Shown: one piece after another, positions 24,493-31,665 of the stretch
Position numbering within the stretch: position 1 is the first letter of the stretch
Layout: every line of letters starts with the position of its first letter
Assembly (NCBI GenBank): GCA_030441535.1
Contig: JAUJFZ010000003.1
Location: 369,084 to 433,083 of the forward strand
Direction: 5' to 3'
Length of the DNA stretch: 64,000 nucleotides
DNA from: Betaproteobacteria bacterium LSUCC0117
Lineage (GTDB): Bacteria > Pseudomonadota > Gammaproteobacteria > Burkholderiales > Burkholderiaceae_C
Notes under the pieces: generated by a model
What the model was told of the DNA's origin: nothing
The model's input: the letters and a program-made list of their open reading frames with translations, nothing else
The model's database searches: none
Program-made: the position numbers and the translations under genes

Positions 24493-27294
24493 TCAGAATA
24501 CTTGCTGCAGAGCAAAAAGCAAAGTCTGCTTATCCTTCACCGATTGATTGGACGTGCCTGAGACGACCTTCAGGTCTAGAGAATATCTGGCCTTACCCAC
24601 GCTAGCAGCGTACCCAATACCTAATGTGAGTGGCACGCGCGATGAACTTAGATCGTACGTCTTCTGCGATGAGAAATAGGATCCATCAGGTGCGTAGCCG
24701 TCGATTGTATTTATCGACATGTCCGCTTTCCTGACTTTGAATGGCATCATCACTGAAAATTTCATGCGGTCGTCAGCACCAAAAACATCCTTTATAGCCA
24801 AATCAGCTGTCGCTTGCTCACCAACTATCGGACTCATGGAGATGAAATTGGCGTGTTTGAATGAGACCGAAGTTAGTGACTTGCCGATACTTAAAGTCGA
24901 GTTAACTCTCTCACTAAAGTCATAGCTGAGGCGTGCTCGCAAATACTGGGTGTTACTCGGAGCGTTAAGTTCAAACGCCCCAGTGCTTTTGCTACCCAAG
25001 AAGCTATTTCTTTCCCGGTATGAACCAACGTCCAATCCAGCTAAAAACTCATCCCCCGTCTTCTGAAAAGACACTTTGTATTCCGAAAAATAATCTCCTC
25101 CTGCCTTTCCAGCAAAGCTCGCGAACTCAGCAGCAAATCTATTCGGCAGGCGAATAGCCGTACGCAAAACTCCGACCCCAGTGAGATCGTTACCCAAGTT
25201 TGAAGCAAACGAGTCAATTGGAGAGCTTTGAGTAATTGGTCCGTTAGAGCTCACTCGTTCGCTGAAAGCGGAAACTACTGAGCCATCATAAAAAGCAATT
25301 TCGTAGGAACCAATCCTCTTAGACGTACCTGAACCTGTTGTTCCAAACGTTACCCTAGTGTCTAGCTCACCAAATTCAGCTGTGGTCGACGACGCTTCAC
25401 TTGATTCAACATAGTCGGCCAAATTTTGAGCATTTTTTGATTGCGAAATACTTAATGGAAGCCAGTTGTAGGCTCGATCGTAAGAGTCTAGAACCCCAAC
25501 TTCAACCTTGCTCGGATCGGTCGTGAAAACGTTAGAAAGTGAAATACCTGAAGTATCGACAGTGTAGTTTCCTACTCGTAAGCCAGATAGACCAGACAGA
25601 TTTAAAGTGCCGTGCGGCGTTGTCGCCGCGCTAAGATTTAACATACCAACTCCGTACACTGGGTCTGTTCCGGTCGCGCCAAGATCTGTCGCTGTTGAAA
25701 GTATCAAAGTAACCAACTGCTGAGGTGTTAGGTTGGGGAATTGCTGCTTCAACAATGCGATGGCACCTGCAACATGCGGTGCTGCAAATGATGTCCCGTC
25801 AGCAGTCCCGTAACCACCTGAGGGTGAGTAACCCGATCCTGAGTATGCTAGGTCTACTGTCGAATATATGCCTGATCCAGGGGCTGAAATACAAAACGCT
25901 TGAGCGTCGCCACAGCCGTTGCTGTAGCTTGCAATAACGTTAGATGAGTCCAAAGCGGCGACCGTCAGCCATGCCCCGGCTAAGTTACTGTTTACGAGCG
26001 GCTGCCGCCCTTCCGTACTTGCAACATTCAATGTCGTGGGGACGCTCCCAATATATCCGGTAGATGTGCCGTTTGACGCGTTTGCGGAACTGTTCCAGAT
26101 GGGCACCCTACCAGTGGCAGAATTGAGTCCATCGTTACCATTTGCAAAAACGACAACAGTCGTTGCAACTGCCGTTTGAAAGGCTGCGTTTACGGCCGTC
26201 GCGAGTGCTGATTGGGTTGGCGATCTGTAATAGACGGTTGATCCGTTATAGACACCACTTGTAATTGACGAACTACCCCAACTATTGTTCATGACAGCAA
26301 TACCGCTGCCACTACCAGCGGCGACAGCGTTAGCTAATTGCGCGGATGTGACGTTATACGTCCCAGAACTGTTAAAAATCGTAACCGGCTTAATGGTGGC
26401 ACCGTATGCAACTCCATGCATTCCTGTGCTGTTTTTTTGAGCTGCAATAATCCCAGATACGAAGGTTCCATGCGTTGAGGTACACGCACCGGGAGTACAT
26501 GCAACATTCGTTGATCCGTCGCTGCCGTTGTATCCAGTCGTAAACTTACCTGCCAAGTCTGGATGATCCGTGTCAAACGGACTATCAAGAACTGAAACCG
26601 TAACACCTGCCCCGGTATAACCCCGTGCATAGGCAGTAGAGGCGCTTATTTTGCCCAGACCGTATTGAGCGGAATATTCTGAAGTTTCGTATTGTCCTGT
26701 ATTGAGACCGCTGCCTCCACCTCCACCTCCGCCTCCAGCCCCCAAGGCGAGTAACGGTAGCGCGTAAATTAAATCCCCAAACTCCGTTTCAGAGGCCTTT
26801 TGTTTAGCAGTATGGTCCACAGATTCAACAATCTCAAGGCTTCCTTTTTCGGCTAAAACCGTTTGAACCCTAGCGAGGGCTATCCCAAAGTCCAAGGTCA
26901 GTTTAGATAAAAATTCAAACTTAAATTCTTTTTCATTAAAGCCTTCAGTGCCAAGCAGCGAATTGAAGCGATCAATGACTCTCTGTGGATGGTTTTCAGA
27001 GAAATCTGGATCCGCGGTTTGAAAACTCACAGTAAGTTCTTCAAGTTGAGCCTCAGTGAGAAAGGCTGACAAGACATATATCGTCGAACCGATTAGTGCC
27101 TCACTGTTCGTGAAGTCGATCGCCATTAGATCGTTGACAGATATTTGAGTGCTGTTGGCTGTGCGACTCAAATTCGGCGCAAGTACTAATTCAGCCGATT
27201 CAGGAGGTGGAGTTTTTTCGGCAGCCGCATTATTCGCCGTCAAAAAGACACAAGCCCCGAGGGCTAAAAATTGCTTGTTGAAAAGTTTGCTCAT
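24493..27294 (-). CDS. Subtilisin-like (S8) serine protease autotransporter
   Basis: This 933-residue protein is a secreted S8 protease with a probable type Va autotransporter barrel. A signal peptide (MSKLFNKQFLALGACVFLTANNAAAE) is followed by a helical N-terminal region, a glycine-rich linker (near residue 195) and the S8 domain with Asp237 (VSVLDSPFDTDHPDLAG), His275 (STHGTFVSGI) and Ser502 (GTSFAAPHVAGAIALLK). From about residue 570 the sequence becomes strand-rich and ends in LLFALQQVF, a terminal phenylalanine typical of outer-membrane barrels. The ATG at 27294 has GGAG upstream; an earlier frame to 27408 overlaps the preceding gene. It is the cargo gene of the tRNA-Cys element. Its target is unknown. 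Confidence 0.88.
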   Translation of the reverse strand: MSKLFNKQFLALGACVFLTANNAAAEKTPPPESAELVLAPNLSRTANSTQISVNDLMAIDFTNSEALIGSTIYVLSAFLTEAQLEELTVSFQTADPDFSENHPQRVIDRFNSLLGTEGFNEKEFKFEFLSKLTLDFGIALARVQTVLAEKGSLEIVESVDHTAKQKASETEFGDLIYALPLLALGAGGGGGGGGSGLNTGQYETSEYSAQYGLGKISASTAYARGYTGAGVTVSVLDSPFDTDHPDLAGKFTTGYNGSDGSTNVACTPGACTSTHGTFVSGIIAAQKNSTGMHGVAYGATIKPVTIFNSSGTYNVTSAQLANAVAAGSGSGIAVMNNSWGSSSITSGVYNGSTVYYRSPTQSALATAVNAAFQTAVATTVVVFANGNDGLNSATGRVPIWNSSANASNGTSTGYIGSVPTTLNVASTEGRQPLVNSNLAGAWLTVAALDSSNVIASYSNGCGDAQAFCISAPGSGIYSTVDLAYSGSGYSPSGGYGTADGTSFAAPHVAGAIALLKQQFPNLTPQQLVTLILSTATDLGATGTDPVYGVGMLNLSAATTPHGTLNLSGLSGLRVGNYTVDTSGISLSNVFTTDPSKVEVGVLDSYDRAYNWLPLSISQSKNAQNLADYVESSEASSTTAEFGELDTRVTFGTTGSGTSKRIGSYEIAFYDGSVVSAFSERVSSNGPITQSSPIDSFASNLGNDLTGVGVLRTAIRLPNRFAAEFASFAGKAGGDYFSEYKVSFQKTGDEFLAGLDVGSYRERNSFLGSKSTGAFELNAPSNTQYLRARLSYDFSERVNSTLSIGKSLTSVSFKHANFISMSPIVGEQATADLAIKDVFGADDRMKFSVMMPFKVRKADMSINTIDGYAPDGSYFSSQKTYDLSSSRVPLTLGIGYAASVGKARYSLDLKVVSGTSNQSVKDKQTLLFALQQVF

Positions 27295-27404
27295 GCTCGC
27301 TCCGCGTTCGTGGGGTAAATCGAACGCTAGTTGGCATTCGAGCTTGCATATAGTTATCAAAAATAAATATATACCCGACAACTTATCGGGCTTTTGATCT
27401 GATG

Positions 27405-27731
27405 TCAACCTCTCCTACCCGGTGTCCGGGCGCCACGCAATATCCCCAGCAGGTGACCGAGGTCTTCTAAGTCCCGAAGCCGACGCATACCAAGTGCCCG
27501 TTCGGTTCGCGCTTGGCGCGCTTCAAAGCCGTGAATTGTCTTAGCCGCAGCGCAGCGTTGTCGGCCCTCTGGGGTTCTGGGTCCCGTCGACGCCCCCCCG
27601 TGGAATCTGCACTTTGTCTTACCTTTCGATGCAGGCGCAGCACACTGCTGCTTGGTGCGTTTAGACATGGCTTGGCAACGGTCACAGGTAATTCGACCGC
27701 CTGCCGTCAGTAGCTTGGATTGTTTTGACAT
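27405..27731 (-). CDS. HGGxSTG-motif small basic protein
   Basis: A 108-residue basic protein with a likely zinc-binding N-terminal half (ITCDRCQAMSKRT, QQCAAPASKGKTKCRFHGG) followed by the signature HGGASTGPRTPEGRQRCA. Proteins with this signature are common in prophages and integrative elements and are of unknown function. It lies between the primase-helicase and the protease in the tRNA-Cys element. A nucleic-acid-binding role is plausible from the cysteines and the basic charge but not shown. Confidence 0.75.
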   Translation of the reverse strand: MSKQSKLLTAGGRITCDRCQAMSKRTKQQCAAPASKGKTKCRFHGGASTGPRTPEGRQRCAAAKTIHGFEARQARTERALGMRRLRDLEDLGHLLGILRGARTPGRRG

Positions 27732-28010
27732 TCAGTTACACCTTGTTAGGGGCTGCTTCGCCCTTAGCGGCCGTATTTCGCGCAGGACCTTTTGAACCGA
27801 CAAATAAAGTAAGACGCCCCTGTCCCAGCGGGCAGCGTTAGTCCCGCTAGGGACGTAGTAGAGAAAATACCGCGTAACATGTTGTTTCCATTGAATAAAA
27901 TGCGGTATTTCTTGATCGAATATTCGTCCAACTCGCACGCCACATAACTTGTTGATTTAACTGCAAAAAAGTGGGGCAGAGCCATCTTGTGGGGTACCCC
28001 GCATTACGTT
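27732..28010. other. Palindrome-rich intergenic region of the element (possible origin)
   Basis: No credible gene is seen in these 279 bp. They hold several inverted repeats: GTCCC-GCTA-GGGAC at 27841-27854, AAATACCGC (27865-27873) against GCGGTATTT (27902-27910), AACATGTT at 27876-27883 and GGGGTACCCC at 27991-28000. Lying directly behind a primase-helicase gene, the cluster could be a replication origin or a transcription stop region. That function is a guess from position. Confidence 0.35.
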
Positions 28011-30026
28011 TTAGCTCAACGGCACGAGCACTTCTCGTACAGCACCACCGAGTCTGTGTTGTTTGCGTTCATCCGGCGAAGGCGCGCGACGTTCTAATAA
28101 TCCGTCATCGAGCATGGCCCCAACCTCCACGCGTACTTTTTGGTCCGATGCCTTTAGAGGACCGTCCTTCCCCGCCATATCACGAAGTTTGCGTTCGGTA
28201 ACGCCTCCCGGCTTCTTGCGTACCTCGGCTAGTATCCGATCACGTAGCGCACCAACACCCTTAGCTTCAAACATGCTCTTTGAATGAAGGTACGTTTGTT
28301 CCAAAACAGCGACATCCCAGCCGGGCATAAAGACTCGTTTGAACCAGTAACCTCCACCAGTTCTTGCGTAGTTCGCCTTCACGTTCTCTAGCCTGACGTA
28401 GTCCATCCGCTCAAATAGTGGGACATGATGTGCTTTTGCTTCGTCTTCGCGCATAGTCCACATCATGAATGCAGCTCTTGCGTTATCGACAAAGGCGGAT
28501 GACCCAGCAATGTCAGCCGCATTAATCTCACTGCCAGCCTTCGCAATGATCGACTTCGGGCTGTGGGCGAGCAAAAACACAGCAGCCCCCGTTGATCTGG
28601 CAATATTCGTCAATACCCTCGTCAGCTGCGTGACGTCTTCAGCGTTATTTGGGTCACCGCCTAGAACTAAACGAGCGTGGTCGAAAACTATCATGCTCAA
28701 AGGCACCCCAGCCTCTCGCTCATGATCCTTCGCAATCCTGATCACCTCTTCGCCCAACTGCGTCTCGTGTGCGTTGGCATCGACTTTCTGCGTTAGCCGG
28801 ATATCTAAACCAGCAGCACCGTAGCACTTAACCAGCTTTTCAACGGTAGCTCTGTCTGCGTTCGCACGCTTACATATGGCTCCGAAACGTCGATCCCTCT
28901 CTGCAGTATCCTCCTCGCCCAGAAATAGCAGTGATGATCCGTTGGACACACTAAGGGTGCCGAGACTAGACCCAACAGCTGCAGCAACGCAAGTTTGCAT
29001 CAATAGCATAGTTTTAGAGACTCCACCTTGCCCACCTAAGACACTCAGAGTCCCAGCCGTTACTTGCCCTGCAAAAATGTAATTCCGCGCTGAAGGTGGC
29101 TGATCGGAGATCGAAGGGCGTCCACCACTTTCACAGACCCCACCAACGGGTGCATCTTCGCCAGCAGCAAATATATGAGCGACAGACTGATGCCGGTACC
29201 TTTCGCACACGTTAATCACCTCAGCCTCCTCAAGCGGTGGGCTGCACAGCTGTTGGTTAACGGCCAAAGCTAACGTCTGAATTTCAGCCTCATTCAACCC
29301 CTTTTTCCTCAGATTTCCGACATACCGCAACACGATGTCATTGCGCCCGCCTTCGCTAATTGCATTCACTGGTAGCTTGAATCCAGCACTAAAAAACGGG
29401 TCTAACGTTTGAGAAAATTGTTGGGTTTTAACGAGCGACAAAGGTGGATACATCCGCAACATTTCATCCACACATAAAACATCCGCCTGATGCCTGTAGG
29501 TGACAGAAGACTTAAGTGGGGTATATATGGGCTGCGTTGCTCGATAAACCGATGCGTCAAACGTTATCAGGTCAATACCAATTGCACCTTCGATGCATGC
29601 CTGCACTGCTTCGCCAAGGCGCACGCCTTCATCTGGAGTGACTTCACGGCTCAGCTCAAGAATCGCTCGAGCTCTCGGCTTACCTGGCGTATGAGACGCT
29701 GTGGTGTATACGAGGCAGTTCCACCTGAGTAGAAAGTCACGTAAGCGCTCGAATACCTCTGGTGTCTCAAACCCGTCGAAATCGAATGCAAGAAAGCGAC
29801 GCTTCTGTCCGTAGTTTTTTAATCGCCAGTGACTGATGCCCTGGTACTTTTCAGGATCCTGATAATGGACACCCGCGTCTAACCCGGCACAAATATAAGT
29901 CGCCCCCTTTTGGATAGCCGGATCTTTTAGTATTTCGTCGACGAAGGCGCTGAAGTCGTCCACCGTTAGTTGGACCGGAGAGTTATCAAAGGTGTCGGTA
30001 CCGCGTGAGAATTTTATTAATGCCAT
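28011..30026 (-). CDS. Primase-helicase (PriCT-like plus RepA-type AAA ATPase)
   Basis: The 671-residue protein looks like a replication enzyme of a mobile element. The N-terminal part (about 1-190) has the FLAFDFDGFETPEVF and SHTPGKPRARAILELS segments, reminiscent of archaeo-eukaryotic primase-type folds. Residues about 230-285 match PriCT (GRNDIVLRYVGNLRKKGLNEAEIQTLALAVNQ). Then comes a RepA/KaiC-like ATPase with Walker A LGGQGGVSKTMLLMQ, Walker B region SMIVFDHARLVLGG and a motif VFLLAHSPKS. The C terminus carries a winged-helix-like stretch. ATG at 30026 with GGAG upstream is chosen over TTG at 30038. It suggests autonomous or induced replication after excision. Confidence 0.82.
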   Translation of the reverse strand: MALIKFSRGTDTFDNSPVQLTVDDFSAFVDEILKDPAIQKGATYICAGLDAGVHYQDPEKYQGISHWRLKNYGQKRRFLAFDFDGFETPEVFERLRDFLLRWNCLVYTTASHTPGKPRARAILELSREVTPDEGVRLGEAVQACIEGAIGIDLITFDASVYRATQPIYTPLKSSVTYRHQADVLCVDEMLRMYPPLSLVKTQQFSQTLDPFFSAGFKLPVNAISEGGRNDIVLRYVGNLRKKGLNEAEIQTLALAVNQQLCSPPLEEAEVINVCERYRHQSVAHIFAAGEDAPVGGVCESGGRPSISDQPPSARNYIFAGQVTAGTLSVLGGQGGVSKTMLLMQTCVAAAVGSSLGTLSVSNGSSLLFLGEEDTAERDRRFGAICKRANADRATVEKLVKCYGAAGLDIRLTQKVDANAHETQLGEEVIRIAKDHEREAGVPLSMIVFDHARLVLGGDPNNAEDVTQLTRVLTNIARSTGAAVFLLAHSPKSIIAKAGSEINAADIAGSSAFVDNARAAFMMWTMREDEAKAHHVPLFERMDYVRLENVKANYARTGGGYWFKRVFMPGWDVAVLEQTYLHSKSMFEAKGVGALRDRILAEVRKKPGGVTERKLRDMAGKDGPLKASDQKVRVEVGAMLDDGLLERRAPSPDERKQHRLGGAVREVLVPLS

Positions 30027-30278
30027 TATCAGCTCCAAGTTTTGTGTAGAAAACGTTGGAGGCCGAAAGGAAAAGCGCGGCCCCCAACAATTAAGTTGAA
30101 GACCATCTTTTCGTATGTCGGTCAGTCGGCTTAGAGCACCAGACTCGTACGGGCTTATTCACGCTATGCGCTTCGGGACAGCCACCCCTGTCGATGGTTG
30201 CTACCGTTTTTTAACGGTAACGACCTCACTATACCAACTGTTTTTTAACAATCAAGGCAATACGGGGCGGGATTTAGC
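30027..30278. promoter_or_regulatory. Upstream region of the primase-helicase gene with inverted repeats
   Basis: Two inverted repeats stand out. The first has 11-nt arms at 30055-30065 (GTTGGAGGCCG) and 30078-30088 (CGGCCCCCAAC), with one mismatch, 29 nt upstream of the start codon. The second is TACCGTT-TTTT-AACGGTA at 30202-30219. Operator or 5' leader roles are possible. No small gene is supported. Confidence 0.4.
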
Positions 30279-31253
30279 TCACGCCAGCCTTGAAAGCAGG
30301 CCTTCCGGACGCAAGTGCGTATAGCGCTGCAGCATGCTGATCGACCTGTGCCCGCTAATCATTCCAACCTCTATTGGGTTCAGCCCCTTCTCGAATAGCC
30401 GTGTTACTGCTTCATGGCGTAGGTCGTGAAAACGCAAATCTGAACCGAATCCAGAGCGCTTCAATACAGCGCCGAACGCGGCACGGATAGTTCCACGGTG
30501 TTGTGCAAATACTTTCACTCCATCTGACGAAAAGAGACGATTTAGTGCCTCAAGTGCGCGCGTTGACAGCGGCACAGTCCTCGGATGACCGTTCTTGGTA
30601 TCAGGTAAGTGGATCGTCCGCGCCGTGAGGTCAACCTTATCCCAAGTGATGGACACCAGCTCTCCAAAACGCATCCCGGTCTCGATGGCCATAACCACCA
30701 ACGAGTGCAAATACGTCGCGCTGGATGCAGCGCACGCCGTCAATAGAGCATCTTCCTCGCCGGGACCTAGTCGGCGTTGTCTGGGCTTACCGGGCTTGGG
30801 TATGCGTATCAGCTTGACTGGATTACTGACCTTATAGCCCCACTCTTTTGCGCACTGCTCGAATACGACACTGATGAATGCCAGCTCAAGCCTGACTGTG
30901 TTGTTCGAGACCTCACGTAAGCGCCCATCACGGTATTTGGAAATCACCTCGCTTGTGATCTTATCGAGCTGCATTGACCCGAGAGGTGTTCTGGCGATCT
31001 GGCGACCACGGTTTAGCTCTTGTGCGGCCCCCTTCTTACTCGGCGTAACCTCAGCCAAATACCTCTCCACTATGCGTATGAGTGACGGCATCGCCTTTTT
31101 CGGAGCTAACGTGCCCAAATCAAGCTGAGACTCGGTGTGCCTTGCCCACTTCATAGCGTCGGCTTTGGTATTGAAGGACTTGACCACTGGGCTGTGGTCC
31201 TTGCGGTGGACTCGTGCTTGCCACTTATCACCACGTTTTCTAAAACTTGCCAT
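30279..31253 (-). CDS. int: Tyrosine recombinase (site-specific integrase)
   Basis: The 324-residue integrase has an N-terminal arm-binding region (MASFRKRGDKWQARVHRKDHS), a SAM-like core-binding domain and a catalytic domain with the R-H-R-H-Y set: Arg in ETGMRFGELVSI, HDLRHEAVTRLF, GHRSISMLQRYTHLRP with the nucleophile tyrosine. ATG at 31253 is chosen because it gives the normal family start with GGGGTG upstream. The gene is adjacent to the 3' end of the intact tRNA-Cys and 42 bp from attR, the usual position of integrases that use tRNA genes. Paired TTGGAC boxes begin 13 bp upstream of its start, so autoregulation by binding is possible. Confidence 0.93.
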   Translation of the reverse strand: MASFRKRGDKWQARVHRKDHSPVVKSFNTKADAMKWARHTESQLDLGTLAPKKAMPSLIRIVERYLAEVTPSKKGAAQELNRGRQIARTPLGSMQLDKITSEVISKYRDGRLREVSNNTVRLELAFISVVFEQCAKEWGYKVSNPVKLIRIPKPGKPRQRRLGPGEEDALLTACAASSATYLHSLVVMAIETGMRFGELVSITWDKVDLTARTIHLPDTKNGHPRTVPLSTRALEALNRLFSSDGVKVFAQHRGTIRAAFGAVLKRSGFGSDLRFHDLRHEAVTRLFEKGLNPIEVGMISGHRSISMLQRYTHLRPEGLLSRLA

Positions 31254-31265
31254 GCTCACCCCTTG

Positions 31266-31284
31266 TTGGACGAGCGTTGGACAG
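31266..31284 (+). promoter_or_regulatory. Candidate integrase arm-type sites, right end
   Basis: TTGGAC at 31266-31271 and TTGGACAG at 31277-31284 repeat with the same 11-bp period and direction as the pair at 24231-24249. They sit between the integrase start codon and attR. Confidence 0.5.
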
Positions 31285-31294
31285 ACACTTTCCC

Positions 31295-31406
31295 ACCACA
31301 AACAAAAATAGCCCCCGAAGGAGCTATTTTCTTGATTCCAAAAGAAGATTTTGGAGGCGCGATCCAGAGTCGAACTGGACTAGACGGATTTGCAATCCGT
31401 TGCATA
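31295..31406. repeat. attR: right 112-bp direct repeat
   Basis: Identical over 112 bp to attL. It supplies the terminator and the 3' 55 nt of the functional tRNA-Cys. Beyond 31406 the sequence continues into the tRNA 5' part instead of element DNA. Confidence 0.93.
31305..31330 (-). terminator. Intrinsic terminator of tRNA-Cys
   Basis: On the minus strand an 11-bp stem with a UUCG tetraloop ends in CTATTTTTG, 22 nt after the tRNA CCA end. It is duplicated with the att repeat. Confidence 0.85.
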
Positions 31407-31425
31407 ACCGCTTTGCTATCGCGCC
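31352..31425 (-). tRNA. tRNA-Cys (anticodon GCA)
   Basis: The 74-nt minus-strand sequence folds with acceptor GGCGCGA/TCGCGCC, anticodon stem CGGATT-GCA context, T arm GTTCGACTC, encoded CCA and discriminator U73, a cysteine identity element. The 3' 55 nt are supplied by the integrated element and identical to the chromosomal remnant at attL, so function is kept. Confidence 0.96.
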
Positions 31426-31452
31426 GGTTATTTATGTTGCAATGCTTTGACG

Positions 31453-31481
31453 AAAAAGGGAAGCATCTAGCTTCCCTTTTT
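31453..31481 (-). terminator. Intrinsic terminator between tRNA-Gly and tRNA-Cys
   Basis: A perfect 12-bp inverted repeat AAAAAGGGAAGC / GCTTCCCTTTTT with a 5-nt loop. Reading minus it follows tRNA-Gly by 7 nt, so the two tRNAs are likely separate or only partly read through. Confidence 0.8.
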
Positions 31482-31488
31482 ACTTATT

Positions 31489-31564
31489 TGGAGCGGGAAA
31501 CGAGGCTCGAACTCGCGACCTCAACCTTGGCAAGGTTGCGCTCTACCAACTGAGCTATTCCCGC
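31489..31564 (-). tRNA. tRNA-Gly (anticodon GCC)
   Basis: The 76-nt minus-strand gene shows acceptor GCGGGAA/TTTCCCGC, D arm AGCTCAGTTGGTAGAGC, anticodon loop with GCC, T arm GTTCGAGCC and encoded CCA. Confidence 0.96.
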
Positions 31565-31665
31565 ATATCTTTGGAAACTTTTTAGCTTTTCAACTAGGCT
31601 GCGTCCGCTGAAGCTAGAAGTATAACCAATTTTTTTGACACTTTTAAAGTGCCGCAAAAAAATTT

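Larger units (their letters stand above)
24043..31406. mobile_element. tRNA-Cys integrated element, about 7.25 kb
   Basis: The element is delimited by two identical 112-bp direct repeats (24043-24154 and 31295-31406), a unit length of 7252 bp. Joining 24154 to 31407 would restore an uninterrupted tRNA-Cys gene with its terminator, so the left copy is the original tRNA 3' part and the right copy is element-supplied. Contents, all on the minus strand: integrase next to the intact tRNA, primase-helicase, HGGxSTG small protein and a subtilisin-like autotransporter protease. No capsid, conjugation or relaxase genes are seen. It may be a small integrative element or a satellite; class unassigned. 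Confidence 0.9.

Noticed and set aside
27764..27985. 73-codon minus-strand frame in the palindrome-rich gap of the element
   Set aside because: No Shine-Dalgarno, no recognisable motif, and it covers inverted repeats that look non-coding.
31565..31665. Hairpin with A/T runs behind lon considered as its terminator
   Set aside because: The stem is short with a mismatch, and on the lon strand it is followed by A rather than T residues.
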